Positions 5,101 to 13,073 of a DNA stretch of 24,042 nucleotides are shown here, in pieces. The notes under the pieces are model-generated. The model did no database searches. It had not been told where the DNA came from and saw only the letters and a program-made list of their open reading frames with translations. Source of the stretch: UBA10110 sp964354145 (lineage in GTDB: Bacteria > Patescibacteriota > Kazan-3B-28 > UBA10110); the NCBI GenBank assembly GCA_964354145.1, contig CAYGXX010000006.1, forward strand, positions 1 through 24,042, read 5' to 3'. Positions within the stretch are counted from its first letter, which is position 1. Each line of letters starts with the position of its first letter. The position numbers and the translations under genes are program-made.

Positions 5101-5502
5101 TTAGTTTTTTGACCGGTCCAACCAGCTCTGCAATATGAGCACTGCCGCGGCTTGGTCAATATCTTCTTTAGTCAACTTTTTTCCTACCCCAGCTAAACCA
5201 TCACGCGCCATTTTACTGCTTAATCTTTCATCAATATATTCAATATTAATATCTAGAAATTTTGCCGCCCGGTTACTCCATTTGCAAGTGTAGTCTACTT
5301 GTTCACCAGCTTGACCGCTCATCGTTTTAGGCAACCCGATCACTAACTTTTGAATATTTTCTCTTGCAACAATTTCTTTTAGTTGATTAAGCGCTTCTCT
5401 ATTATTCGTGATGGTCGGCAAACCCACGGCGATATGATGTTCTGTATCGCCCAAAGCCACCCCAATCCTTTTTCTGCCGACATCTAATCCTAAAATTCTC
5501 AT
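5101..5502 (-). CDS. ruvX: RuvX/YqgF putative pre-16S rRNA nuclease (Holliday junction resolvase-like)
   Basis: RNase H-fold nuclease of 133 residues; the family matures the 16S rRNA 5' end and was first proposed as a junction resolvase. Motifs: MRILGLDVGRKRIGVALGD (first catalytic Asp), LVIGLPKTMSGQAGEQ (glycine-rich loop), YIDERLSS (acidic residues), DIDQAAAVLILQSWLD (last catalytic Asp). Full length for the family. The ATG at 5502 overlaps the stop of a three-codon minigene (ATG ACG ATA TGA at 5510-5499) that has the better Shine-Dalgarno, AGAGGA. Upstream lies a 247-base gap with foldback repeats; HU follows. Confidence 0.95.
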   Translation of the reverse strand: MRILGLDVGRKRIGVALGDTEHHIAVGLPTITNNREALNQLKEIVARENIQKLVIGLPKTMSGQAGEQVDYTCKWSNRAAKFLDINIEYIDERLSSKMARDGLAGVGKKLTKEDIDQAAAVLILQSWLDRSKN

Positions 5503-5561
5503 ATCGTCATTATAATCCTCTTTATATTGTTCTGGACCTAACCATTGGGGTTTGAGCGTTC

Positions 5562-5739
5562 TTCTGTTCCCTTAATCCAGTTTGTTTATCCCCGTCATTG
5601 GAGCCCGAGTGTACTGGATAAGTAAAATTAGCGCTTCGTGAAACCGGTAATACCGGTGAGAACAGAAAGCTATATTTTACTTTATCCAGAGCGAGGGCGA
5701 CTGCCCGGAGATTTTGGTTACTTTTCTCGGAAAAGTAAC
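5562..5739. repeat. Nested foldback sequences in the gap upstream of ruvX
   Basis: Outer pair TTCTGTTC (5562-5569) with GAACAGAA (5660-5667); inner pair CTGGATAAGTAAAAT (5614-5628) with ATTTTACTTTATCCAG (5674-5689, one-base bulge), interleaved with the outer pair so that the two cannot both form in one strand; ACCGGT twice around 5643-5657; and a separate perfect 10-bp hairpin GTTACTTTTC-TCG-GAAAAGTAAC (5717-5739). There is no coding sequence. The last hairpin lies 10 bases beyond the stop of the baseplate-J-like gene but lacks a T-run, so termination is uncertain. Confidence 0.65.
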
Positions 5740-5749
5740 AGGAAAAGTT

Positions 5750-7393
5750 TTATTGATTAATATAGGAAAAAGTTATTTTGATATTGCTTTCCAAGAGAGG
5801 CATTTTCTTTACCCAGAATGGCCATAAAGTCACCTTATAAGAAATAATATCAGGGATACTATTGAACAGGGCTTCCACGCTCTTAAGGCTCCGATTAGCT
5901 AAACTTTCGGCTAATTCAGCGGGGCTAATTTTGGGAGCAACTAATCCATCAATATCGACAGTGAAATCTAGGATGTGGGTATTAAAGTCGGCACTATCTA
6001 AAATAATCTTTACCCCTCGAAGAGTCTGGGAAGTTAATTCTCGGTTAGCCGGTACCACCGCGTTAATCGTGTTTTGCATAATGCTATCTAGTTCACCTTT
6101 CTTAGGCAAAAGTGTCCAGCTGCGCACTTGAATATCTAAATCAAAATTTTCCCGGGCGGTGCCAGCCGCTGCGGAAGGAACTATGTTGATGATATCGTTT
6201 TGGATCAACGAAGGAATCAGTTCTTCCTTCCGACCAATCTGCTTTTGGAGTTCGGCTTCCGTATCTACAAAAACATTTTTACTAATAGAATCTTGAGCAA
6301 GTTTAATGTCTTCCTCGGAAATCATCTTAGACTCCTCATCGGTAGCACCCGAGAAAGGATCATCATTTTGTCCATAAACCATATCTACTCCAGTGGAGCC
6401 TAGCCCGGGGATGGTGAATTTAGTATTGGCTGCTAAATCCCCTTGGGTACCGCCCTCGGCAGCCTCTACCCTAACCTTTGCCCGGCCGGGGGTCAACTTC
6501 CCTCCGGTCCCCACAGAGGCAGAGGCGATCAAGATCTCGTCCTGCAATCTAAAGATCTGCCCATCCGGAGCCTGCAATCTAGTCTGTACTCGGAGTCCCA
6601 GGGGCTTAGCCGATCGGGTATAGTTATAAATGGTGACTGTGCCGCCAGCCTTATTGCCATTGTTTTTGGTGCCAGTGGCAGGGAAGGTTTGAGTAAGTTT
6701 TTTCTCTACTACCACAAACCGACCTTTGAATATATTTTGGCCTGCTGCCTCTTTGTCATTCTCATCCGCCAATACTAATTTAAATTTATGGGTAAAGGGC
6801 TCAGCCCCCATCTCCAAAAGGATGGTTGCTCGTGGTACCGCCAAATAAATCACGAATCCCAATACTACCAAGGATCCTATCACCCAACCTAGCACAGTCA
6901 GCTGGCGGGTAAAGTTAGGTTTTAGTCTTGGTCGCAACCAGTGAGGAAACTCATACTCAGTGGAACGAGTAATCAGAGCCGACTCTGCTATGTCGGTGGT
7001 CAGTGAAGATGATGGACGTGAAACAGGAAGTTTGCGTTTATATTTAATCTTAATTTCTCGCGGTGATGTCCGTAACTCACTCGGAGCTATTGGGGAAGAG
7101 GGAGGGGGTAGGGGGGCTTCAGCTATCTCCTCGCTAAGTTCTACATCCTTATAGGCAGGAATGTCCGCCCGCCCAGCTAAACTTTGACCCTTAGGATCCG
7201 CCGTTACTACCGCAAGAATCTTGTGCTGATGATGAGCGGCAGACTTAAGAATCTTAAAATTAATCACGCTGTGAAATAATACCGAACTTTGCGGGATCAC
7301 TAAAATTACTTCCTCGGCATCAACTCGCTCCACCTTCATCATGGTGGTGTAGAGATCATTATTGGCGTCTAAATAGATGGCTTTTCTTTTCAT
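5750..7393 (-). CDS. Membrane-anchored protein with baseplate-J-like extracellular region
   Basis: 547 residues. The N-terminal ~85 residues look like a small Rossmann-type domain (IYLDANNDLYTTM, VILVIPQSSVLFHSVINFKILK, ILAVVTADPKGQSLAGRADIPAY). A Pro/Ser-rich basic linker follows, then one membrane helix (about res. 165-186, TVLGWVIGSLVVLGFVIYLA) and a large outside part. Residues 306-370 (VRVEAAEGGTQGDLAANT ... FSGATDEESKMISEEDI) resemble the baseplate J-like family of phage tail and contractile-injection baseplates: small-residue turn, then a GG/GATDEE tract before a helix. Placed 5 bases after an FtsA/PilM-like ATPase and transcribed with it and alaS. The role is unknown; a cell-surface or pilus-like assembly is a guess. 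No Shine-Dalgarno is seen. Confidence 0.7.
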   Translation of the reverse strand: MKRKAIYLDANNDLYTTMMKVERVDAEEVILVIPQSSVLFHSVINFKILKSAAHHQHKILAVVTADPKGQSLAGRADIPAYKDVELSEEIAEAPLPPPSSPIAPSELRTSPREIKIKYKRKLPVSRPSSSLTTDIAESALITRSTEYEFPHWLRPRLKPNFTRQLTVLGWVIGSLVVLGFVIYLAVPRATILLEMGAEPFTHKFKLVLADENDKEAAGQNIFKGRFVVVEKKLTQTFPATGTKNNGNKAGGTVTIYNYTRSAKPLGLRVQTRLQAPDGQIFRLQDEILIASASVGTGGKLTPGRAKVRVEAAEGGTQGDLAANTKFTIPGLGSTGVDMVYGQNDDPFSGATDEESKMISEEDIKLAQDSISKNVFVDTEAELQKQIGRKEELIPSLIQNDIINIVPSAAAGTARENFDLDIQVRSWTLLPKKGELDSIMQNTINAVVPANRELTSQTLRGVKIILDSADFNTHILDFTVDIDGLVAPKISPAELAESLANRSLKSVEALFNSIPDIISYKVTLWPFWVKKMPLLESNIKITFSYINQ

Positions 7394-7398
7394 AGACT

Positions 7399-8652
7399 TT
7401 AGGCTTGCATATTGACGACTAGACGACGCAACATATCACCCAAAACATCATCTTTCCTGGGTGCGACCAGAGTTAAATTAGCTAAGCCCAAGACCACTGT
7501 ATCACTTAAATCAATGGTGACCTGATTTTGCAGCGCCACATTAGGAATGTCGGTAGGGGCAACCACGGCGGGGAGAGGTTTTTTGACAAAGGGGAGATGT
7601 TCCGCCCAAGCCTTAGAGAGCAACGCCTGTCTAATCTCCGGCAAAACCGCTCCGCCCCCAGCGATAAAAATCTTATTGGGCAACACATCGAGATGACTAA
7701 ATTCATCCAGACTCTCCATCACCCCTTGCACCCACAGGGCAGCGGTACTTTTGAGAACCCGGTGGAGTTTACCTTCAGACCGCTTATCAATGAACCCGCT
7801 ACTGTAATCAATCTTAATCTGCTCCGCTTTATCTGGAGTAATCTTCAAGCTAGTCGCTAAGTTCTTACTAAAAGCATTGCCGCCTAAGGCAAAGTTCTGC
7901 ATACCAAAAATCCCCCCTTCATTAACTACTGCCACATCGGTGAGATAAGCCCCCACATCGATAAACACAGCACTAAACTCCGGATTATCCACTAATAAGC
8001 TCCTAGTTAAGGCATACGGGCCAGCCACGATGCTCGTTAAGTCCAGTTCTAACTCCTCCGCTAAAGCCTGGGCGGCTCCTAGGTGCACCAAAGGGGCAAA
8101 GGCATTAAAAATACTTAGAGTAATCATCCCGCCCTGGAAATTCAGAGGATTGCTCACTTTATATCCATCAATGCGAGTATCCACAATCGTGGTATTAATC
8201 AACTTAAAACCCGACTCTACTTCGGCTTGTTCTTTAGCCATCAGGCCTCGAATCTGCTCAAAGGCCTTCCATTGAGCTCGGTAGATAATATTCTTTAATT
8301 CATTGACATCAATATGAGAGTCCGGCCGCGCCCGATGATAATGCACGGTAGTGATCAGACTCTTAACTAAATCGCCGGACAAGCTCATCACTAGGCTCTT
8401 GGTATTTCTCCCGGCTTGGTCACACGCTGCCACCACTGCTTGGCGCACATCCAGAGCAGTCTCGGGGATATTAATCACCATCCCTCCGCGCATCGTTCCT
8501 CCCCGGTGCGCTATCCGGCCCTTGCCTAAAACAGAACACTGCTGATTCTGGTTTTCAAAAATGAGGCACTTAATCATTTCAGTACCTAAATCAAGGGCGA
8601 TATAGGCTTCACCGCGACCTCTTTTTTCTTTGTTTACGGCAAACCAGGGCAT
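7399..8652 (-). CDS. FtsA/PilM-like actin-family ATPase
   Basis: 417 residues with the actin/Hsp70-fold nucleotide-binding motifs: phosphate 1 YIALDLGTEMIKCLI (res. 17-31), phosphate 2 AVFIDVGAYLTDVAVV (228-243) and adenosine motif IFIAGGGAVLPEI (328-340). An SHS2-like insertion region spans roughly 80-200. The extreme C-terminus, DMLRRLVVNMQA, could form an amphipathic membrane-targeting helix like that of FtsA. In FtsA and PilM this fold assembles at the inner membrane under a partner with a single membrane helix, which matches the next gene. It starts 4 bases after alaS. It is not typical FtsA, and no ftsZ is near, so a dedicated partner of the baseplate-J-like protein is the better guess. 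Confidence 0.75.
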   Translation of the reverse strand: MPWFAVNKEKRGRGEAYIALDLGTEMIKCLIFENQNQQCSVLGKGRIAHRGGTMRGGMVINIPETALDVRQAVVAACDQAGRNTKSLVMSLSGDLVKSLITTVHYHRARPDSHIDVNELKNIIYRAQWKAFEQIRGLMAKEQAEVESGFKLINTTIVDTRIDGYKVSNPLNFQGGMITLSIFNAFAPLVHLGAAQALAEELELDLTSIVAGPYALTRSLLVDNPEFSAVFIDVGAYLTDVAVVNEGGIFGMQNFALGGNAFSKNLATSLKITPDKAEQIKIDYSSGFIDKRSEGKLHRVLKSTAALWVQGVMESLDEFSHLDVLPNKIFIAGGGAVLPEIRQALLSKAWAEHLPFVKKPLPAVVAPTDIPNVALQNQVTIDLSDTVVLGLANLTLVAPRKDDVLGDMLRRLVVNMQA

Positions 8653-8656
8653 AAAT

Positions 8657-10417
8657 TTATTCGATCACAGCTCTGATCCGGCGGACTCCCGCTGAGCTGC
8701 TCTGCTCTTTGATAATTTTAAACTTACCGATCTCACTGGTCCGAGCAACATGCGGCCCCCCGCATAATTCTTTGGAGACGATCTCTCCGTTACCCTCATT
8801 ATATATAGTGTAGACATTCACCGGATCAGGATATTTTTCGCGGAAAAAAGCTACTGCGCCTTCTGCTAAGGCTTCCTTAAGAGGCTTGACCTCTTTTTTC
8901 ACCACCAAATCTTTAGCAATCTGCTGATTCACCCAGTCTTCTATCTCCTGTTTCTCCTCAGCAGTAAGTGGACGAGGGAAGGTAAAATCAAATCTGGCTC
9001 GTTCAGTATTTAAATCGGAACCAGCCTGTTTAACGTCATTACCCAAAAACTTCATCAGGGCAGCATGCAAGAGGTGAGTAGCGGTATGATACCGGGTGAT
9101 GATGGTTTTATCCGCCTCACTTATCTCGGCACCAGAGGACAGACCATGCCCGCCAAACTTTTGTTCCACCCCCGCTCGGGAAATATCTTGATGCTCCTCA
9201 AAAGCCTGATCAAATCCATTTTCATCAACGGAAAGATTAGCTTGAGCAGCTTCTTCCTTGATGAAATCCAAGGGCAAACCATAGGTCGCAAATAAATCAA
9301 AGGCTGCCGCTCCATTTATAATCCTCTTGGAGGCTTGAATTAACTTGGTCAGTTCCTTGCGCCCTTGGGCAATAGTTTTGAGAAACTTTTCCTTCTCTAG
9401 TTCAGCGAATTGGATAATATTGTCTCTCTCGGTGATCAGCTCTGGATAAAATTCCCCATAATAACCAATAACAACTTCAATGATCTCCCGGAAACCGGCC
9501 AAGGCTTCTAGCCGATCAAGATGCAAAATAGCTCGCCGCAATAACCGGCGGAGTAAGTAGCCCTGCTCCTTATTGCTTGGCTGGACATGGTCCGCGAGGA
9601 GAAAAACGCTCGCCCGGAGATGATCGGCAATAATGCGCATTGAGCGATCGGCGCCAATATCAATATCCGGAGTGTGATCTTGGATCTTAGTAATAATAGG
9701 AGTAAAAACATCAATATCATATACACTATTGGCCTCAGGAGTAACCGTCACTAACAATCGCTCCAGTCCCATGCCAGTGTCGATGCCCAACCCATGTTCA
9801 GTGGGTTGTAGCCCCACATTCTGTTGGTAATAAAACTGGTTGAAGACAATACTCCACACTTCTACGCCATCCACGTAGAAATCCACCGTGGGGCCGCAGG
9901 GCCCTGCATCGCCTGTAGGACCCCAAAAATTATCCGTATCGGGTTGCCCCGCCACCTGGCTCAACCCATCAACTTGTAACGATTCTAAGACTTCCTTAGC
10001 CTCATTATCAGGAAAGGTTCCGGGGCGATTACCATTATAATAAGTAGCCACCAGGCGTGATTTATCAATGCCCATCCAATCTAAAGAAGTTAAAAACTCC
10101 CAACCCCAATGAATAGCCTCCTTTTTACTGACCGTCCCGTTAAAAGCAAAATTCCCCAACATTTCAAAAAACGTGAGATGCGATTCATCGCCCACGGTGT
10201 CAATGTCGGAAGTACGAAAACATTTCTGAATGCTCACTACTCGCTCACCATAGGGCGAAGGAGTCCCGGTATAGTAAGGCTTGAATTGCTGCATGCCCGC
10301 GGCAGTAAACAATACCGAGGCATCATGCTGGGGGATTAATGGTGCTGAAACAACTTCCCGATGCCCTCGTTCAGTGAAGAACTGAATAAATTTTTTCCGC
10401 ACCTCTCGGCAACCCAT
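8657..10417 (-). CDS. alaS: Alanine--tRNA ligase lacking the C-terminal C-Ala domain
   Basis: Charges tRNA-Ala. From the ATG at 10417 the protein is 586 residues (E. coli: 876). Catalytic core: REVRKKFIQFF start, LFTAAGMQQFKPYYTG, motif 2 region CFRTSDIDTVGDESHLTFFEMLGNF, and motif 3 GLGIDTGMGLERL. The editing domain keeps its zinc residues in TATHLLHAAL and CGGPHV and ends SAGVRRIRAVIE, just where the second additional domain ends, so the oligomerisation/C-Ala part is absent. The open frame reaches 10513, with alternative ATGs at 10450 and 10459; I chose 10417 because M-x-x-x-E-V-R-x-K-F matches the usual family start. It heads the alaS/FtsA-like/baseplate-J-like run. Confidence 0.93.
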   Translation of the reverse strand: MGCREVRKKFIQFFTERGHREVVSAPLIPQHDASVLFTAAGMQQFKPYYTGTPSPYGERVVSIQKCFRTSDIDTVGDESHLTFFEMLGNFAFNGTVSKKEAIHWGWEFLTSLDWMGIDKSRLVATYYNGNRPGTFPDNEAKEVLESLQVDGLSQVAGQPDTDNFWGPTGDAGPCGPTVDFYVDGVEVWSIVFNQFYYQQNVGLQPTEHGLGIDTGMGLERLLVTVTPEANSVYDIDVFTPIITKIQDHTPDIDIGADRSMRIIADHLRASVFLLADHVQPSNKEQGYLLRRLLRRAILHLDRLEALAGFREIIEVVIGYYGEFYPELITERDNIIQFAELEKEKFLKTIAQGRKELTKLIQASKRIINGAAAFDLFATYGLPLDFIKEEAAQANLSVDENGFDQAFEEHQDISRAGVEQKFGGHGLSSGAEISEADKTIITRYHTATHLLHAALMKFLGNDVKQAGSDLNTERARFDFTFPRPLTAEEKQEIEDWVNQQIAKDLVVKKEVKPLKEALAEGAVAFFREKYPDPVNVYTIYNEGNGEIVSKELCGGPHVARTSEIGKFKIIKEQSSSAGVRRIRAVIE

Positions 10418-10501
10418 AACTTCACTCTTAATATAGGAGATAAAAGACATACCTATCATAGTATAAAAAATTCCGCTTTGGCAGTGTAATTTTTTACATA
10501 A

Positions 10502-10530
10502 AATAAAGAACACCCTACCGGGTGCCCTTT
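10502..10530 (-). terminator. Terminator after the 30-residue basic peptide gene
   Basis: Minus strand: AAAG and CACCC pair with GGGTG and CTTT around GGTA, followed by ATTTT. It begins about 20 bases after the peptide stop. A separate perfect palindrome GATTCTTAAGAATC lies between the two (about 10534-10547). Confidence 0.7.
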
Positions 10531-10550
10531 ATTGATTCTTAAGAATCTTT

Positions 10551-10643
10551 TTACTTTTTCTTCTTGCGACGGCGCTTTTTGGGAGCTGCCTTTTTCTTGG
10601 CAGTTTTCTTGGCCTTAGTCGCTTTGCGACGCTTTCTTGCCAT
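10551..10643 (-). CDS. 30-residue Lys/Arg-rich basic peptide
   Basis: The minus-strand ATG at 10643-10641 is preceded by a strong Shine-Dalgarno (AAGGAGGG, 8-base spacing); stop TAA at 10553-10551. The product runs MARKRRKATKAKKTAKKKAA and then PKKRRRKKKK: all Lys, Arg, Ala and Thr with no acidic residue. It has its own -35/-10 promoter (10706-10734) and terminator, so it is a monocistronic, probably well expressed gene. It resembles the tails of histone H1-like proteins and could bind DNA or rRNA, but it is too short to assign. An annotator with a length cutoff would miss it. Confidence 0.8.
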   Translation of the reverse strand: MARKRRKATKAKKTAKKKAAPKKRRRKKKK

Positions 10644-10705
10644 TGTCTACCCTCCTTGGGCTTATTAATATTATTTTCTGTGTTGTAAACACAACAACAA
10701 TTTAT

Positions 10706-10734
10706 ATTATAAATACTTTGTCAAATAATTACAA
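10706..10734 (-). promoter_or_regulatory. Promoter of the basic peptide gene
   Basis: Minus strand: TTGTAA (10734-10729), 17-base spacer, TATAAT (10711-10706, 6/6). The leader is about 55 bases and contains GTTGT/ACAAC arms that may form a hairpin. Confidence 0.65.
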
Positions 10735-10775
10735 GACAAAATTCAAATTTTCTTAAAAAAGTTAGAATTATTTAA

Positions 10776-10802
10776 AAACTTTCATCCTCGCGATGAAAGT
10801 TT
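10776..10802 (-). terminator. Rho-independent terminator after the L25 gene
   Basis: Minus strand: AAACTTTCATC and GATGAAAGTTT form an 11-bp stem around GCGAG, followed by TTAAATAATT. It lies about 40 bases past the rplY stop. Confidence 0.8.
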
Positions 10803-10840
10803 CTTTGTGAAATGTAGTTGAAACAATGAATGCAACGATT

Positions 10841-11530
10841 TTACTCGGATGTTTTCTCTTCGGTGTTTTTAGCTGGCTCATTTTCGCCCGTTTCCACCTT
10901 TTCTTCGGTGGCTTCCACCGCCGCCACCGCCTCCGCTTCAGATACCACTGGCTCCACTTCCTCGGCAGTTGGCGGAGCAATTACCACAATTGATTCCTCT
11001 GGACTATCTAAAACCTCCACCCCTGCATCAACCTGAAGATCCTTCACAAAAATAGTATCATCGATGTTATGAAGTCCTGATAAATCTACCGTGATTTCGT
11101 GCGGCAAGTTTTGCGGCAGACATTCTACCTCAATTTCATTTTTATTCGTAATGACAATGCCACCAAAATCTTTTACTGCCGGAGCTTCGTTAATAAATGT
11201 TAAAGGAACTGACACGTGCAACTTCTCGCCGGCTTTAATTCGCAAGAAATCAATATTGAGGTACTCTTCCTTGTCCGGGCTCAACTGAACATCCTTAATC
11301 AACACCATTTTGGGAGCGGCTGCCGCCACTTTCAAATTGATAATGGTAGTTTCACCAGCGCTCTGGTAAATCTTCTTAAAGTCGATTAGGTCAACTAAGA
11401 GGGGAGCGGGATCCTCGTCTTTGCCATAAGCTACCGCGGGGATTTTCCCTTTGGCACGCAAAGCCTTAGGAGACAAGCTGGTATCTCTAGTCTCGGCTGA
11501 AAGCTCTAGTTTTTCCACTGGTGTATCCAT
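10841..11530 (-). CDS. rplY: 50S ribosomal protein L25/general stress protein CTC
   Basis: bL25 of the long CTC type, which binds 5S rRNA in the large subunit. 229 residues. The L25 domain is res. ~5-95 (VEKLELSAETRDTSLSPKALRAKGKIPAVAYG ... VLIKDVQLSPDKEEYLNIDFLRI) and the CTC domain ~100-187 (GEKLHVSVPLTFINEAPAVKDFGG ... LPHEITVDLSGLHNIDDTIFVKDLQV). The last ~40 residues are a Glu-rich low-complexity tail (PPTAEEVEPVVSEAEAVAAV and on), common in CTC-type proteins. Flanked on both sides by terminators, so monocistronic. No strong Shine-Dalgarno precedes the ATG. Confidence 0.95.
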   Translation of the reverse strand: MDTPVEKLELSAETRDTSLSPKALRAKGKIPAVAYGKDEDPAPLLVDLIDFKKIYQSAGETTIINLKVAAAAPKMVLIKDVQLSPDKEEYLNIDFLRIKAGEKLHVSVPLTFINEAPAVKDFGGIVITNKNEIEVECLPQNLPHEITVDLSGLHNIDDTIFVKDLQVDAGVEVLDSPEESIVVIAPPTAEEVEPVVSEAEAVAAVEATEEKVETGENEPAKNTEEKTSE

Positions 11531-11562
11531 AGGTAGCTCATGCTAACCTTGCCAATATACTT

Positions 11563-11588
11563 AAAAAACCTTGCCAAAGCAAGGTTTT
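11563..11588 (-). terminator. Rho-independent terminator after the zinc-ribbon gene
   Basis: AAAACCTTGC and GCAAGGTTTT form a perfect 10-bp stem around a four-base loop, with a T-run on the minus strand (and T4 on the plus strand). It separates the zinc-ribbon gene from rplY. Confidence 0.85.
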
Positions 11589-11613
11589 CCGCTATCTGTC
11601 TTTCAAAACTGAT

Positions 11614-11979
11614 TTAGCGAGTCCGGAGGAACCTATCCCAATCATCCACTGCTCGCCCAAGGGCTTGGTGGATATCAATCACATCATCATGGGTGATTGG
11701 CCGGAAGATCTGTGGCTTCTCCTCGCTCACCAATTTCCGAGTCTTGATAACCTGACCATCAATAAAATCAGATTCGAGGATAGTGCCGTCTCCCGCCGCC
11801 ACGGCTACGCTGGCAAAGACGGGAGTCCCACATTTGTGGCAGCGTAGGTGCAAAAAGGTCATGGTCTCCATCTGACCTAAATAATGAATATCGTCTAAAA
11901 AGTACCCCGAAGAGCAGTTGGGGCAACGCATAATATCCTGTAAATTGGCGACTAACTTTTCGAATTGCTGATCGTTCAT
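11614..11979 (-). CDS. Zinc-ribbon protein of unknown function
   Basis: 121 residues. Two CxxC knuckles, CPNC (res. 19-22) and CHKC (47-50), form a zinc ribbon. After it come a short beta-rich stretch (VFASVAVAAGDGTILESDFIDG) and a C-terminal ITHDDVIDIHQALGRAVDDWDRFL helix. No signal peptide or membrane segment. I do not recognise a named family. It may be a nucleic-acid-binding or regulatory accessory protein; its position beside rplY suggests, but does not show, a ribosome link. A likely extended -10 promoter sits about 40 bases upstream and a strong terminator follows. Confidence 0.7.
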   Translation of the reverse strand: MNDQQFEKLVANLQDIMRCPNCSSGYFLDDIHYLGQMETMTFLHLRCHKCGTPVFASVAVAAGDGTILESDFIDGQVIKTRKLVSEEKPQIFRPITHDDVIDIHQALGRAVDDWDRFLRTR

Positions 11980-11997
11980 TTTATTTTGGTTTTAATA

Positions 11998-12031
11998 TTA
12001 CAACGATATCCAGCAAATTATATCATTGTAA
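11998..12031 (-). promoter_or_regulatory. Extended -10 promoter within a palindrome upstream of the zinc-ribbon gene
   Basis: Minus strand TGATATAAT (12025-12017) is an extended -10 box with no good -35 at the right distance. It overlaps an inverted repeat, TTACAACGATAT with ATATCATTGTAA (one mismatch), around a ten-base centre. An operator over the promoter, or the terminator of the gene upstream, is possible. Confidence 0.5.
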
Positions 12032-12053
12032 CTCCTAGGGACAGGTTTGTCAA

Positions 12054-13073
12054 CTACTTTTTCTCCTTTTGGAAGAAAAAGATAGTCCTGATGAAGATAA
12101 TCATTAATATAGCCGCCCCTGCCAAAGCCCCCAGTTTAGCCCAAGTGCCGGAGAGCAGGGAAACTATCCCGAACAAGGCTATGACCGACAGGATGATCAA
12201 CACGGCATTGCGATGAGAGACCCCCGCATCCAGTAATCGATGATGTAAATGCTCCCGATCAGCGGAAAACGGGTGCCGACCGTTTTTGATCCTTCGCCAA
12301 GCTGCCCAAACTAGATCCAGCAGAGGAAAGCCTAGCACCAAAGCTGCTGTAGCTATCTTAGCGCCGCTAACAATTGCTAAGCCTCCAATAATAAATCCCA
12401 CCATATTACTACCAGCATCACCATAAAAGATTTTGGCGGGATACCAATTCCACCATAAATAACCCAACATCGTCCCCAAGAGAATTACCGCCATCGTAGC
12501 TGTCTGGGGTTGATTAACAATAATAAATAAACTCAAAAAGAATAAAATAATTGAAAAAATACTGGTCGCCCCGGCCGAGAGACCATCTAGGCCATCTAAC
12601 ATATTGATCGCATTCACTACTACTACTAACCACAAGACGCTTAAGAGATAGTCCCACATGGGCGGGAGGATAAATACTCCGCCAAATGGATTAGTAACCT
12701 GACCAATATGCATCCCGAAGCTCACAGCGACAATAGCGGCAGCTAGCTGCCAAAAGAATTTAACTATTGCTGGAAGATTATAAATATCATCGATCAACCC
12801 CATAACAAAGATCAAGGTCATACCAATGAGAAGCCCTACGCGGGGGGGAGTGAGATCTACAAATCCCAGAAACACCATGAGGAAAGTCAGCCAGATTGCG
12901 ACTCCTCCCAGCCGCGTTATCTTCCTCGAATCATGATGAGCGCTGGTCTGACCAAGCCAACTGTATTTTGTCGCCAAATATTTTATTCCAGCGAGGAGTC
13001 CCCAGCTTAAAGCAGCTGCCACAAGCAGAGGAGGCAAAAACTGCCACCAAGATATGGAAATTAATTTAGACAA
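12054..13073 (-). CDS. WecA/TagO-type undecaprenyl-phosphate sugar-1-phosphate transferase
   Basis: Polytopic inner-membrane enzyme of the MraY/WecA family, 339 residues with about ten hydrophobic segments. It moves a HexNAc-1-phosphate from UDP onto undecaprenyl phosphate to start a surface glycan. Catalytic features: GLIDDIYNLP (Asp-Asp, res. 95-96), NAINMLDGLDGLSAG (154-168), FYGDAGSNMVGF (216-227) and the cytosolic HLHH loop ADREHLHHRLLDAG (res. 275-278), the WecA-type form rather than MraY. The sugar is probably GlcNAc or a relative, inferred from the HxHH motif. Its start overlaps the RNHCP gene by 8 bases, so the two are co-translated. Confidence 0.9.
   Translation of the reverse strand: MSKLISISWWQFLPPLLVAAALSWGLLAGIKYLATKYSWLGQTSAHHDSRKITRLGGVAIWLTFLMVFLGFVDLTPPRVGLLIGMTLIFVMGLIDDIYNLPAIVKFFWQLAAAIVAVSFGMHIGQVTNPFGGVFILPPMWDYLLSVLWLVVVVNAINMLDGLDGLSAGATSIFSIILFFLSLFIIVNQPQTATMAVILLGTMLGYLWWNWYPAKIFYGDAGSNMVGFIIGGLAIVSGAKIATAALVLGFPLLDLVWAAWRRIKNGRHPFSADREHLHHRLLDAGVSHRNAVLIILSVIALFGIVSLLSGTWAKLGALAGAAILMIIFIRTIFFFQKEKK

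Noticed and set aside
4770..5159. Longer HU form starting near 5159
   Set aside because: It would overlap ruvX and the promoter; the strong ribosome site and the family start are at 5042.
5717..5739. Hairpin after the baseplate-J-like gene considered as a terminator
   Set aside because: A perfect stem, but no T-run follows on the minus strand; listed with the foldback repeats instead.
8657..10513. Longer alaS form starting at 10513
   Set aside because: The first ~30 residues have no counterpart in AlaRS, whose conserved start aligns with the ATG at 10417.
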